DNA from: an uncultured Alphaproteobacteria bacterium
GTDB taxonomy: Bacteria; Pseudomonadota; Alphaproteobacteria; HIMB59
Assembly: GCA_902518505.1 (NCBI GenBank)
Contig: CABYGG010000008.1
Location: forward strand, 1-52,660
Direction: 5' to 3'
Length of the DNA: 52,660 nucleotides
Each line of letters opens with the position of its first letter. The stretch's first letter is position 1. Below are positions 23,989-32,762 of the stretch, piece after piece. Under the pieces are notes generated by a model. That model saw only the letters and a program-made list of their open reading frames with translations. It was not told the origin of the DNA and made no database searches. The position numbers and the translations under genes were made by a program.

Positions 23989-24756
23989 TTATTCGCGTCT
24001 ATTAAATAAGAAATTCCTACAACGCTCTGATTGGGGATTTGTGAAAACTGTGTCAGGATGTCCTTCCTCCTCTACCAGACCATCATGAAGAAAAATTACA
24101 TTATTTGAAACTTTTCGAGCAAACTCCATCTCATGAGTTACAACTAACATTGTTTTTCCCTGTTCAGCTAAATTACGTATAACAGATAAGACCTCATCTA
24201 CCAATTCTGGATCAAGAGATGACGTCGGTTCATCAAATAATAATATTTCTGGAGAAATGGCGAGTGCTCTTGCTATTGCTGCTCTTTGTTGCTGTCCTCC
24301 TGATAGGTAAGAAGGATATTCTTTTGCTTTATCCGCGATCCCAACTTTTTTTAATAGAGTCATTGCTTCTTCTTCTGCAACTTCTTTATCTATTCCTAAA
24401 ACATTTACCGGGGCTTCTGTTATGTTATCTAAAATATTCATATGAGACCAAAGATTGAAACTCTGAAAAACCATACCCAATTTTTTTCTAATTGAAGTAA
24501 TTTTCAATTGCAAATTCTTATCGGGTTTTTTAAAATTTTCATCGCTACAATTGATGATTTCACCACAAACATTTACGGTTCCACTATCAGGTGTTTCAAG
24601 GAAATTTACACAGCGAAGCATAGTACTTTTTCCCGAACCAGAACTCCCAATAATACTTATAACGTCTCCTCTATTGGCTACAAGATTAATCCCTTTTAAA
24701 ACTTTATTGTCACCAAATTTTTTCTTTAACTGATTTAGCTCAAGTATTTTCATCAT
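23989..24756 (-). CDS. Amino-acid ABC transporter ATP-binding protein
   Basis: A 255-residue ATPase of the polar-amino-acid (HisP/GlnQ/OccP) type. It has Walker A GSSGSGKSTMLRC, Q-loop GMVFQSFNLWSHMNIL, signature YLSGGQQQRAAIARAL, Walker B EILLFDEPTSSLDPELV, and the switch His in VVTHEMEFARKV. The extended loop with a CGEIINCSDEN-type insertion after the Walker A region is typical of OccP/HisP rather than GlnQ. Two ATGs stand in tandem at the start (24756 and 24753). It faces away from its probable partners: the binding protein at 25.9 kb and permeases at 27.8-29.5 kb are on the other strand beyond two bactofilin genes. Confidence 0.92.
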   Translation of the reverse strand: MMKILELNQLKKKFGDNKVLKGINLVANRGDVISIIGSSGSGKSTMLRCVNFLETPDSGTVNVCGEIINCSDENFKKPDKNLQLKITSIRKKLGMVFQSFNLWSHMNILDNITEAPVNVLGIDKEVAEEEAMTLLKKVGIADKAKEYPSYLSGGQQQRAAIARALAISPEILLFDEPTSSLDPELVDEVLSVIRNLAEQGKTMLVVTHEMEFARKVSNNVIFLHDGLVEEEGHPDTVFTNPQSERCRNFLFNRRE

Positions 24757-24862
24757 TTAGTAATATTTCACTTTTTCGATTTCAAAGATATTGCTAAAAA
24801 GATTAAATCTAAAAGTTAATTTGTTAATTTATATCAAATTTATAAAAATCAGTTTTATTAGT

Positions 24863-24894
24863 TCTAAAAACCTAATTAATTCAATGTTTTTAGA
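24863..24894. promoter_or_regulatory. Inverted repeat upstream of the bactofilin pair
   Basis: TCTAAAAAC and GTTTTTAGA form a 9-bp inverted repeat around a 14-base AT-rich centre, about 48 bases before the bactofilin start. The 185-base divergent region (24757-24941) is otherwise AT-rich with nothing recognisable. It could be an operator or a weak leader hairpin; no regulator is known. Confidence 0.3.
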
Positions 24895-24941
24895 GAATAA
24901 TTTAGATTTTATGAATATTTAGATTGTGTTAGGATAAGTTG

Positions 24942-25415
24942 ATGGATGAGATTAATAATGAAATGGATGAAAATAGTACTGACCCAGCAGGTGATGAAAT
25001 TCAATCTACTCCAATAGATAATGATGCTAAAGCAGTTAACATAGGTTCTGGCGTTAGAGTTGATGGACGAATAGAGGGAGCAGAAACCTCAGATATTTCT
25101 GGAAATCTTACAGGAACTCTAAAATCTTCAAATATAAATATTAACAGTAAAGGTGCTTTTAGCGGAGATATGTCAGGTCAAGAAATAACAATATCTGGGA
25201 GTGTTGATGGTGAGATAAATTCTGAGGATTATTTGATCGTTAATAACTCTGCAAACATTAAAGGAGTAATTGAATACGCTTCACTACAAGTAAGTTATGG
25301 TGCAAGAATTCAAGGCACTTTAAGACATAGAGGTACTGTCCAATCATACTCACCAGCTTCTACTGATGAAGTTAAACAAGATGAGATTAATGAAAACCAT
25401 GAGGGTGATCAATAA
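24942..25415 (+). CDS. Bactofilin family cytoskeletal protein (first copy)
   Basis: A 157-residue protein. A disordered acidic N-terminus (about 1-30) precedes a right-handed beta-helix core built on repeats such as VRVDGRIEGAETSDISGNLT, GAFSGDMSGQEITISGSVDG and ANIKGVIEYASLQVSYGARI. Bactofilins polymerise without nucleotide and scaffold cell-shape or envelope machinery at the membrane. ATG 24942 is preferred over the TTG just upstream because of its position after aggataag. The stop overlaps the ATG of a second bactofilin by one base. The usual partner, an M23 peptidase gene, is absent here. Confidence 0.9.
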   Translation: MDEINNEMDENSTDPAGDEIQSTPIDNDAKAVNIGSGVRVDGRIEGAETSDISGNLTGTLKSSNININSKGAFSGDMSGQEITISGSVDGEINSEDYLIVNNSANIKGVIEYASLQVSYGARIQGTLRHRGTVQSYSPASTDEVKQDEINENHEGDQ

Positions 25416-25795
25416 TGGCATTATTTGGATCTAGTGAAAAAAAACCTGAAGTAAAAACTGAATTTATGTTTGACACCGATAATACCGTCAACCAATCAAC
25501 TTTAGCTAAAGATGTAAAAATAAATGGCTCTCTTGAGTCCACAGACTATATAGATTTTTCTGGACAATTAACTGGTACCATAAAGTCATCAACCATTAAT
25601 TTAAAACCAGGTTCTTATGTTAAGGGGACTGTTACTGCTGATACCATAACAGTTGAGGGAGAAATTGATGGAGATATTCAAGCTAAAGATATCTATATTA
25701 AGTCAACAGCAAAAGTTAAGGGAAATATTCGCTATCAAAATATTGATATTCAAAACGGTAGTATAATCAACGCTGATTTGTTCTATTCATCATAA
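25415..25795 (+). CDS. Bactofilin family cytoskeletal protein (second copy)
   Basis: A 126-residue paralogue of the preceding protein, with a shorter tail. The core repeats read LAKDVKINGSLESTDYIDFS, GQLTGTIKSSTINLKPGSYV, KGTVTADTITVEGEIDGDIQ and AKVKGNIRYQNIDIQNGSII. These are beta-helix coils with a hydrophobic residue every other position. The two proteins may co-polymerise, as paired bactofilins do elsewhere; that is inference. The one-base stop/start overlap with the first copy means they are translated together. No terminator hairpin separates them from the binding-protein gene that follows after 112 bases. Confidence 0.9.
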   Translation: MALFGSSEKKPEVKTEFMFDTDNTVNQSTLAKDVKINGSLESTDYIDFSGQLTGTIKSSTINLKPGSYVKGTVTADTITVEGEIDGDIQAKDIYIKSTAKVKGNIRYQNIDIQNGSIINADLFYSS

Positions 25796-25907
25796 TTAAT
25801 CAAATATTCTAAGCGTTCTTATAAAAAGTTTATCTATTTACTCTATTTTAGTTTATATTTCAGTAAGTATTTATTCGAAGTAATAGAGGAAGAACAAGGA
25901 GAAAATT

Positions 25908-26630
25908 ATGAAAAAAATAATACTATCAGCATTTGCTGCGCTCTTTTTAGTTGGTTCTGCTTTTGCTGAAACAGTAAGAATGGGCACAGAAGGTGCTTAT
26001 CCTCCATATAATTTTATTAACGATAATGGCGAAGTTGATGGATTCGAAAAAGATGTTGGAGACATGCTTTGTATTCGTGCAAATCTAGATTGCGTTTGGG
26101 TTATAAACGAGTGGGACTCTATCATTCCTAATTTAGTATCTGGTAACTACGATACAATTATTGCTGGTATGTCAATAACTGCAGAGCGTGATGAGGTGAT
26201 TGACTTTACACAAGATTATTTTCCACCATCTCCATCAGTATACATGGGAATGAGCGGCGCAGACATTGATGTAGATAGTGCTGTTATTGCTGCTCAAACT
26301 GCAACTATTCAGGCAGGTTATGTTGCTGAAAGTGGAGCAACTTTAGTTGAATTTGCAACAGCAGAAGAAACAATATCTGCAGTGCAAAACGGCGAAGCTG
26401 ACGCTGTCTTAGCGGATGGTGATTACCTCGCATCTATCATTGCAGAATCAAATGGTGAATTTGCAAATATAGGAGAAGTCTCAATCGGCGGCGGTGTTGG
26501 AATGGGTATCCGTGAATCTGATACAGAGTTAAAAGCCAAAATGAATGCAGCTATTAGCTCCATGAAAGACGACGGATCACTAAATGCACTTATTAAAAAG
26601 TGGTTTGGTTTTGAAGCCGCAACTTTTTAA
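25908..26630 (+). CDS. Amino-acid ABC transporter substrate-binding protein
   Basis: A 240-residue periplasmic protein with a Sec signal cleaved near Ala20 (ALFLVGSAFAE). The family-3 solute-binding pattern is clear: RMGTEGAYPPYNFINDNGEV, DGFEKDVGDMLC, EWDSIIPNLVSGNYDTIIAG, SITAERDEVIDFTQDY, and a C-terminal SMKDDGSLNALIKKWFG. The two cysteines (MLCIRANLDC) match the disulfide loop seen in Lys/Arg/Orn/His-binding proteins, so a basic amino acid or opine is a reasonable guess but is not shown. It has a strong aaggag ribosome site. A terminator directly after the gene probably gives it excess expression over the downstream permeases. Confidence 0.92.
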   Translation: MKKIILSAFAALFLVGSAFAETVRMGTEGAYPPYNFINDNGEVDGFEKDVGDMLCIRANLDCVWVINEWDSIIPNLVSGNYDTIIAGMSITAERDEVIDFTQDYFPPSPSVYMGMSGADIDVDSAVIAAQTATIQAGYVAESGATLVEFATAEETISAVQNGEADAVLADGDYLASIIAESNGEFANIGEVSIGGGVGMGIRESDTELKAKMNAAISSMKDDGSLNALIKKWFGFEAATF

Positions 26631-26655
26631 GATTATCTAATTTAAATTACAAAAC

Positions 26656-26689
26656 AAGAGGACGGAATATCCGTCCTCTTTTTTTCTTT
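26656..26689 (+). terminator. Intra-operon terminator after the binding-protein gene
   Basis: AAGAGGACGGA and TCCGTCCTCTT form an 11-bp perfect stem around a 3-nt loop, followed by TTTTTCTTT. It lies 26 bases after the binding-protein stop and 51 bases before the oxidoreductase gene. Partial readthrough would reproduce the common binding-protein excess of ABC operons. Confidence 0.9.
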
Positions 26690-26739
26690 ATAATATTTAC
26701 TCAAGAAACATTGAAACATAATATAAAATTTCTCTTACA

Positions 26740-27828
26740 ATGATTATAGTTGGGGCAGGAATTTTAGGTGCATCCTTTGCCTACCATGCTTACAGAAATG
26801 GTGTTGATAAGATAACTGTTTTATCATCACATTTACCAGGTGATAGAAACCAAGCTACTTCAAATACTTGGGGTTGGGTAAATGGTTATGCCAATAATGA
26901 TAAAAGCTATGCTGATTTTCGTTTGGCTAATTTGAATTATTGGCCAAAATTAATAAATTATATTTCAAACTTAAATTATACATCAAAAGGAGCATTTATT
27001 TGGGATCAAGAAGAGAAAGAGCTTCAAAAAACTATAAAACAGCATCAAAGTTGGGGGCAGTCTGTAAAAATATCAGTAAAATCTGAACTAAAAAAACATT
27101 TACCTTGTTTAAATAAAATTCCAACTATGGCCGGCTATGGTATTGATGATTTGGCCATTGATGGTGTTAGAGCAACTAAAGAACTTTTCAAAGCTAGTAG
27201 ATCGAAAATATTAAAAATTAACGTAAAAGAGTTAATATGTGATAGCAACAATGTTATTGGTGTCAAAACCGATGATGAAATTATTAATGATAATGAGGTA
27301 ATTTTAACTTCTGGACTTGGCGCTCCAAAATTATTATCAACAATTAATATTCCTTTTGAAATGCACTCAAGTTTAGGGTTATTAGTTTATACAAAACCGT
27401 TGCCCCCATTATTAAAATGCCCAATTACAGGTTTTGATTTCCATGCAAGGCAGGACGACAAAGGAAGATTAATAATAGGCGGAAAATTTGATGATGACTC
27501 AAGCCAAGAAGAAAATATTATGGCTACTGCAAAAAAACTTATTCAAGACATGGCAACTAGGCTCAACTATAATGGAAATATGATTTTAGATCATTTTACA
27601 CTTGGTAAACGACCTTTGCCAGTTGATGGAAGACCGAAAATTGGACGTCTCAAAAATCAAAAAGGTGAAAAATTAAATGGATTATATTTAGCAGTCATGC
27701 ATTCAGGTATAACTAATGCACCTTTGGCTGGCAAGTTTGGTATAGATGAGGTTTTATCAGGAAAAAGAAATAATTTAATTAGAGATTTTTCACCTCAAAA
27801 AAACAGACACACAAGAGTAATTAACTGA
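26740..27828 (+). CDS. FAD-dependent oxidoreductase (DAO family)
   Basis: A 362-residue flavoprotein. The FAD-binding GxGxxG begins at the first residues (MIIVGAGILGASFAYHAYRN). Later come TSNTWGWVNGY, a segment EVILTSGLGAPKLLSTINIP that closes the Rossmann fold, RQDDKGRLIIGGKFDDD, and the C-terminal GLYLAVMHSGITNAPLAGKF. This is the DadA/glycine-oxidase/opine-oxidase superfamily layout. Its place between the binding protein and the permeases of an amino-acid transporter suggests that it oxidises the imported amine or amino acid. The exact substrate cannot be read from the sequence. The stop shares one base with the ATG of the first permease gene. Confidence 0.83.
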   Translation: MIIVGAGILGASFAYHAYRNGVDKITVLSSHLPGDRNQATSNTWGWVNGYANNDKSYADFRLANLNYWPKLINYISNLNYTSKGAFIWDQEEKELQKTIKQHQSWGQSVKISVKSELKKHLPCLNKIPTMAGYGIDDLAIDGVRATKELFKASRSKILKINVKELICDSNNVIGVKTDDEIINDNEVILTSGLGAPKLLSTINIPFEMHSSLGLLVYTKPLPPLLKCPITGFDFHARQDDKGRLIIGGKFDDDSSQEENIMATAKKLIQDMATRLNYNGNMILDHFTLGKRPLPVDGRPKIGRLKNQKGEKLNGLYLAVMHSGITNAPLAGKFGIDEVLSGKRNNLIRDFSPQKNRHTRVIN

Positions 27829-28694
27829 TGTTTAGTTATTGTGTGGACCCTAAAACTTTAGAAGGATTAATGTGGTTATCATGTTATGTGACTACAGCAA
27901 AACATATGTCATTTTATTTTTCTTTTTTAGTTGTTATGGGTTTGCTTTCTTTGGCGGCTCCATTGGCAATGGCATTTGGTTTTGCAGGTGCTACTGCTTC
28001 AAGATCCACCTTTAGAATTATTCGCTCTTTAGGAAAAGGGTATCTTGCGATGATAAGAGGTATTCCAGATATTGTTTTCTTTTTATTTATTCCAATAGCA
28101 CTTGATCAAGCATTTGAATATTTGCGTCATAAAGTTTTATGTTCTGATGTTACTGAGCCAATAAGGCAAGGTAATGATTTTGTCGTTTGTGCAGCTGCGA
28201 AACTTCCTTTAAACACTGCTAGTGAGTGGGTGCACGATATTTATGGATTTTCTCTAGCTTTACTCGCTTTTGGCTTTGTTTTTGGAGCCTTTGCCGGAAA
28301 CGTTTTGTCTGGAGCTATGGCTGCGGTTCCAAAATCTCAAATAGAAACAGGAGAGGCTTACGGCTTTTCTCAAAGTCAAATTTTTAGAAGAATTCTCATA
28401 CCACAAATGTGGATTTATGCATTACCAGGTCTTTCAAATTTATGGATGATTTTAATTAAAGCAACCCCACTTCTATTTCTTCTTGGCATTGAAGATATAG
28501 TCTATTGGGCTAAAGAACTAGGTGGCATTAAAACTGGTGTATATGAGTACCCGCATCCTGATTGGCGAGCTTGGTATTTCGGAGTACTTATGATTTTTTA
28601 TTTATCATTAACTTACTTGTCACAATCTGTATTAGACAAAATATCAACTCGTCTTTCTCAAGGACAAGCTACCATGGCAGGTAAAGCTGGCTGA
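27828..28694 (+). CDS. Amino-acid ABC transporter permease (HisQ-like)
   Basis: A 288-residue inner-membrane permease. It contains GKGYLAMIRGIPDIVFFLF, the R-G-x-P motif of polar amino-acid permeases, and the cytoplasmic EAA loop GEAYGFSQSQIFRRILIPQM that contacts the ATPase. A roughly 50-residue periplasmic loop with two cysteines (LCSDVTEPIRQGNDFVVCAA) between helices is longer than usual. It overlaps the oxidoreductase and the second permease gene by one base each, so the four genes are tightly coupled. Confidence 0.9.
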   Translation: MFSYCVDPKTLEGLMWLSCYVTTAKHMSFYFSFLVVMGLLSLAAPLAMAFGFAGATASRSTFRIIRSLGKGYLAMIRGIPDIVFFLFIPIALDQAFEYLRHKVLCSDVTEPIRQGNDFVVCAAAKLPLNTASEWVHDIYGFSLALLAFGFVFGAFAGNVLSGAMAAVPKSQIETGEAYGFSQSQIFRRILIPQMWIYALPGLSNLWMILIKATPLLFLLGIEDIVYWAKELGGIKTGVYEYPHPDWRAWYFGVLMIFYLSLTYLSQSVLDKISTRLSQGQATMAGKAG

Positions 28695-29539
28695 TGTCGA
28701 GTTGTTTTCAAACACTATCTGATTACGGCCTTAGATCTATAGGTTATGGAGAGCGACTTTTACCAAAAGCTGACATAACACTTTGTGAACAATTTGTATT
28801 AATTGGTTCGGGAATGATTTGGAACATATATTTTGCCGTTTTGGCATTACTCCTTGGTTTTTTCTTTGCAACAGTTTTGGCTTTAGGTAAAAATTCTAAT
28901 CTATTTCCATTTAGTGCTCCTTGTAGATTATTTATTTTTATTTTTAGAGGCTCTCCTTTATTCATTCAATTTTTCTTTGCCTATGACTTGTTTGTTCTTT
29001 TACCAAGATTAGGATTTGATATTGATCTAGGATTTCTTGTAGTTACAGTTGAAACGCGTTGGCTTACCAAAGCTTGGTTAGGTGCTTTAATGGTTTTATT
29101 TTTTAATACATCTGCATACGCAGGAGAGATTTTTTATGGAGCATTGCGTGCCGTCCCAAGTCAAGATTTAGAGTCAGCTGATGCTTTTGGTTTTACAGGA
29201 ATTAAAAAATTCAGACGGATTATATGGCCAACTATGCTCCGCTTGGCATGGCCCTCTTACACTAATGAAGCAATTTTTATGTTTCATGCAACAACATTGG
29301 TTTTTTTTACTGGTTTTCCAGCGTGGCAACAAAAAGGAGATGCGATTTATTATGCCAGTTATCTCGCTGATAAAACCTTTAACCCTTTTGTTCCTTATCC
29401 AATTGTTGGACTTTACTTTATTTTATTAACATTATTGATTATTGGTTTATTTGGCTTAATTAATAGAAGATTGAATAAACATTTACCAACTAACGAGAGA
29501 AAAAGATTGAGGTTTAATAAGTACAATTTGATTAGATAA
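28694..29539 (+). CDS. Amino-acid ABC transporter permease (HisM-like)
   Basis: This 281-residue second permease forms the heterodimer with the preceding one. It shows FIFRGSPLFIQFFFAYDLF (R-G-S/T-P motif), a central helix with FFNTSAYAGEIFYGALRAVP, and the EAA loop ESADAFGFTGIKKFRRIIWP. It is the last gene of the plus-strand transporter operon and ends six bases before the convergent ccmH gene. No terminator hairpin is visible in that small gap. Confidence 0.9.
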   Translation: MSSCFQTLSDYGLRSIGYGERLLPKADITLCEQFVLIGSGMIWNIYFAVLALLLGFFFATVLALGKNSNLFPFSAPCRLFIFIFRGSPLFIQFFFAYDLFVLLPRLGFDIDLGFLVVTVETRWLTKAWLGALMVLFFNTSAYAGEIFYGALRAVPSQDLESADAFGFTGIKKFRRIIWPTMLRLAWPSYTNEAIFMFHATTLVFFTGFPAWQQKGDAIYYASYLADKTFNPFVPYPIVGLYFILLTLLIIGLFGLINRRLNKHLPTNERKRLRFNKYNLIR

Positions 29540-29545
29540 ATTATT

Positions 29546-29917
29546 TTATACTCTTTTAAAAAATCTAATTTTATTTCTAATAAATATAAAAATAATTATT
29601 AGTACAATCAAAGGCGTCCCCCAAAGTAGTATGTGATTTTTAGGTGGATCAAAAGATATCTCTTCACCATAAATTTTGATTAATTCTCGATTGATTTCTT
29701 TAATGGGTATTCCAGAATTATACTTTTTTTGGATTTGCTCTTTTAAATTTATTGCAAACTCTGTATCGGACTCTTGAATACTCTGACCCTCGCAAACCAG
29801 ACATCTGATTGTTTTGAAATAATCACTTAGCTCATTTACTCCTGCAAAGCTAATTACAGATATATGAATTATTATAAATGGTATAATCAGTTTATAAATA
29901 ATTTTCGATATCTTCAT
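29546..29917 (-). CDS. ccmH: Cytochrome c maturation protein CcmH
   Basis: A 123-residue protein with a signal-like N-terminal helix, the redox motif RCLVCEGQSIQESD and a C-terminal membrane anchor (ILLWGTPLIVLIIIFIFIRN). CcmH reduces or holds the apocytochrome CxxCH cysteines for haem ligation in the periplasm. The usual motif is LRCxVCQNQ; here Gln-Asn is replaced by Glu-Gly, but both cysteines are kept. It carries only the N-terminal CcmH domain, with no fused TPR (CcmI) part, and no separate ccmI is visible. It overlaps the 3' end of ccmG by 26 bases. Confidence 0.92.
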   Translation of the reverse strand: MKISKIIYKLIIPFIIIHISVISFAGVNELSDYFKTIRCLVCEGQSIQESDTEFAINLKEQIQKKYNSGIPIKEINRELIKIYGEEISFDPPKNHILLWGTPLIVLIIIFIFIRNKIRFFKRV

Positions 29918-30374
29918 AAAATAAAGGCCCTTGTATCTTTTTTTGAATTATTTTATTTACAATAAAAAATGTCTCAGGAACACCAATTAAACCCATCTCA
30001 TAAGCGATGGTACCATCATCTCTTAAAATATATTCAAAAGGATTTCCATGCTCATTAATCCATTCTTTAAAATTCTCTTCATCGTCTCGAAAATTAATAC
30101 CAATTATTTTTACACCTTTTTTTTTCATTTCCATTAATAAAGGGTGCTCTGCTAAGCATGGCTTACACCAAGAGGCAAAAAAATTAACAATGTAAAATTC
30201 ACCTAATGTATTTTCATTAATTAATTTATTGTTGTAAAAGTCTGATGTTTCAAATATTAAGCTCGATACTTCATCTCTTGAATTATTTTTGTTATTCGAT
30301 TGATTAGAGTAAAATAACACACTTACAACTAACACCACTAATCCAATTACAGGTAATAATAGATGTCGCTTCAT
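29892..30374 (-). CDS. ccmG: Thiol:disulfide interchange protein CcmG/DsbE
   Basis: A 160-residue membrane-anchored thioredoxin-like protein. An N-terminal helix (LLLPVIGLVVLVVSVLFYSN) is followed by the fold with active site NFFASWCKPCLAEHPLLMEM, then GVKIIGINFRDD, FEYILRDDGTIAYEMGLIGV and the cis-proline loop GVPETFFIVN. It delivers reductant to CcmH and the apocytochrome. ATG 30374 overlaps the ccmF stop by four bases. The CcmG-specific groove after the active site is recognisable. Confidence 0.94.
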   Translation of the reverse strand: MKRHLLLPVIGLVVLVVSVLFYSNQSNNKNNSRDEVSSLIFETSDFYNNKLINENTLGEFYIVNFFASWCKPCLAEHPLLMEMKKKGVKIIGINFRDDEENFKEWINEHGNPFEYILRDDGTIAYEMGLIGVPETFFIVNKIIQKKIQGPLFYEDIENYL

Positions 30375-32203
30375 CGTTTTTTAACGACAGATAATAATAT
30401 TGCAAATATAAGCATAATTGCACTTAACCATAATAAATTTATAAATGGTTTATATACTAAATTGATCCCAACCTTATTGCTCTCAATTGTTGATATTGTT
30501 GCATAATATTGACTAAAGAGGTTATTGGTAGTACTGACCTCATTTGTGACTTGCCCTGAGGGCTGGTAGATATTTTTGGAAGGTGAGAGCTCTTTTTCTT
30601 TTTGTCCATCAGAAATTAATAAGTCCACTGATACTCTTTGATAATTTTGGAATTTTTCGTCTTTAATATTTTTAATTATTGCAGTTCTATTATTTTGTAA
30701 TTTTATTTCATTAGAAGATTCTTTTTCAAATAGTAGGTTCTCTTCATAGTCAAATTGTTCTGTATATACAGCTGCTATAATAAAAAAACCAATACTTAAA
30801 TGAGCCAGCCATTGAGAATAAAAACTTATATTTTTGTTAAAATTATTTTTTAAAGCTAAAATACTTTTCAAAAACAATGGAACTGTAATAAATACACTAA
30901 GCGCAAAATAAAAGTTATTTGAAAAATAATAGGATACCAAGCAAACAAATAATGAAAAAATTATTATAAAAGGTATTTGTTCATCTTTTTTTTCATGTTT
31001 TCCCCAATTTATCTGCGGTGCAAATGCCATGAATAAAATTAATGGTGCTAGTAACAAATTAAATGCGAAATTATAATATGGTGCGCCAACTGAAACTGAT
31101 GTTTTAAGAATCATTTCACTAAACAAAGGATAAACTGTTCCAATGAAGACAACTAGTGCAGAACAAATAAAAAATATATTATTTAATAAAAGAAAACTCT
31201 CTCTGCTAATTAAATTAAAAGAGTCCTCATTGAAATTAGAAATACTTCTTATATTTAGCCTTACTGTCATAGCTAGCAAATATGCGATTATAATAATCAA
31301 AAATAATCCTCTAAGTGGGTCTGTGGCAAAACTATGAACAGATACAATTAAATTTGAACGAACCAAAAAAGTTCCAAACACTGATGCAATGAAACAGTAA
31401 AGCCCTAAATTTAGGCTCCATAATTTTAGTTGGTTACTTTTGATTGAAACTTGAAGGGAATGTATCAAGGCGGTATTTAATAACCATGGGATTAATGAGA
31501 TGTTTTCTACTGGATCCCAAAACCACCAACCTCCCCATCCTAGTTCTGAATATGCCCAATATGAACCTAAAACTATTCCCCCAGTTAAAAAAAACCATGA
31601 AATTTTTGACCAAATCAACATTTCTTTGAATAATTTTTCTGAAAAGTTTTTACTCACTAGCATATGTGCAGATATCACAAAGGGAATAATTAAACCAATA
31701 TATCCTAGGAACAATGTTGGTGGATGAATTACAAATAAAAAATGTTGCAAGATTGGATTCAGGCCCAGACCTAAAACATTTTCATTTGCTTCTACATAAG
31801 TAAATGGATTTGAGCTAACTATTACATAAAGAATAAATAGAGTTGATATAAATAATATATTTTTATGAATCTCAACAGTTTGATTTTTATAAAGGAAAAA
31901 AACTCCAAATAAGTTAATTAAAAAAACCCATAATAAAATTGATCCCTCATGACTGCCCCAGGCAGATGTCACTTTATAAAAAATAGGATCATCAACATAA
32001 GAATTTTCGACAACGTTCAATAAAGTGAAATCTGAAATTGAAAATGCGTATACTAAAAGACCAAAGGGAGCAAGATTTATAAAATAAATTAATTTTAAAG
32101 AGGAAGTAGTTGATGGAATTACTTTCTTTAAAAAATTTATATAAAACAAGATAGTGAGCACCAACGAAATATAAATAAAGCTATTACCTAAATAAGATAT
32201 CAA
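30371..32203 (-). CDS. ccmF: Cytochrome c haem lyase subunit CcmF
   Basis: A 610-residue polytopic inner-membrane protein. Early SAWGSHEGSILLWVFLINLF and HFLFVIHPPTLFLGYIGLII hold conserved histidines, and SELGWGGWWFWDPVENISLI is the WWD haem-handling motif. The usual late periplasmic domain follows (VSTTNNLFSQYYATISTIES), then a final membrane helix. CcmF takes haem from CcmE and ligates it to the apocytochrome with CcmH. It is slightly shorter than E. coli CcmF (about 647). Its ATG is one base from the ccmE stop. Confidence 0.95.
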   Translation of the reverse strand: MISYLGNSFIYISLVLTILFYINFLKKVIPSTTSSLKLIYFINLAPFGLLVYAFSISDFTLLNVVENSYVDDPIFYKVTSAWGSHEGSILLWVFLINLFGVFFLYKNQTVEIHKNILFISTLFILYVIVSSNPFTYVEANENVLGLGLNPILQHFLFVIHPPTLFLGYIGLIIPFVISAHMLVSKNFSEKLFKEMLIWSKISWFFLTGGIVLGSYWAYSELGWGGWWFWDPVENISLIPWLLNTALIHSLQVSIKSNQLKLWSLNLGLYCFIASVFGTFLVRSNLIVSVHSFATDPLRGLFLIIIIAYLLAMTVRLNIRSISNFNEDSFNLISRESFLLLNNIFFICSALVVFIGTVYPLFSEMILKTSVSVGAPYYNFAFNLLLAPLILFMAFAPQINWGKHEKKDEQIPFIIIFSLFVCLVSYYFSNNFYFALSVFITVPLFLKSILALKNNFNKNISFYSQWLAHLSIGFFIIAAVYTEQFDYEENLLFEKESSNEIKLQNNRTAIIKNIKDEKFQNYQRVSVDLLISDGQKEKELSPSKNIYQPSGQVTNEVSTTNNLFSQYYATISTIESNKVGINLVYKPFINLLWLSAIMLIFAILLSVVKKR

Positions 32204-32653
32204 TTAATTTCCTCTCCATTTTCCTTCTTCTTTAAGTTTATCTATAGCGCTTTGGGGCATGTAGTTTTCATCGTGTTTTGCCAAAACTATCTCTGCAACA
32301 AAAATATTATCAATAAACTTTCCTTCAACGATAATACCCTTATTTTCTTCTACTAGATTTGGAAGTGTTTTAGAAAATACAACATTTACAGAATTTTGAT
32401 TTTGATCAACTACTTCAAAAATCCAGTTTCCATCTAAAAATTTTAAACTATTTGTTTTAACAAGCCCCCCAACCCTTAAATACTTATTTTCTATCCCATC
32501 CATACTTTTTAGATCAGTTGGTTCAACAAAATATGCAATTTGATCTTTTAAAGAATAACTAATTAAAAATATAGAAGTAGAAAAGCAGGCGAATATTATT
32601 AGTAAAAAAATAAATCGCTTTTTTATTTGTTTATTTAGTTTGATTATGCGCAC
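32204..32653 (-). CDS. ccmE: Haem chaperone CcmE
   Basis: A 149-residue protein with one N-terminal membrane helix (RFIFLLIIFACFSTSIFLIS) and a periplasmic OB-fold (KYLRVGGLVKTNSLKF, VVFSKTLPNLVEENKGIIVE). The haem-binding motif AKHDENYMP holds the histidine that carries haem covalently, plus the downstream tyrosine. CcmE ferries haem from CcmABCD to CcmF. The start overlaps the 3' end of the short ccmD gene by 23 bases. Confidence 0.95.
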   Translation of the reverse strand: MRIIKLNKQIKKRFIFLLIIFACFSTSIFLISYSLKDQIAYFVEPTDLKSMDGIENKYLRVGGLVKTNSLKFLDGNWIFEVVDQNQNSVNVVFSKTLPNLVEENKGIIVEGKFIDNIFVAEIVLAKHDENYMPQSAIDKLKEEGKWRGN

Positions 32654-32762
32654 TAACCATATTAAAGACTTTTTTCTTAAGCAGCATAATTACAATCGTT
32701 GTCACAGCACAGATGACCCCAAAAAATCCATAGCAAACTAAAACGAACTCTAAACTAGTCAT
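32631..32762 (-). CDS. ccmD: Haem exporter protein CcmD (43 residues)
   Basis: This short gene fills the gap between ccmC and ccmE. From ATG 32762 it encodes 43 residues: MTSLEFVLVCYGFFGVICAV begins the single membrane helix, and a basic cytoplasmic stretch (LLKKKVF) follows. This is the size, topology and place of CcmD, which stabilises CcmC and CcmE and releases holo-CcmE from the CcmABC complex. It overlaps ccmC by eight bases and ccmE by 23. The assignment rests on context and topology, because CcmD sequences are poorly conserved. Confidence 0.8.
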   Translation of the reverse strand: MTSLEFVLVCYGFFGVICAVTTIVIMLLKKKVFNMVSAHNQTK

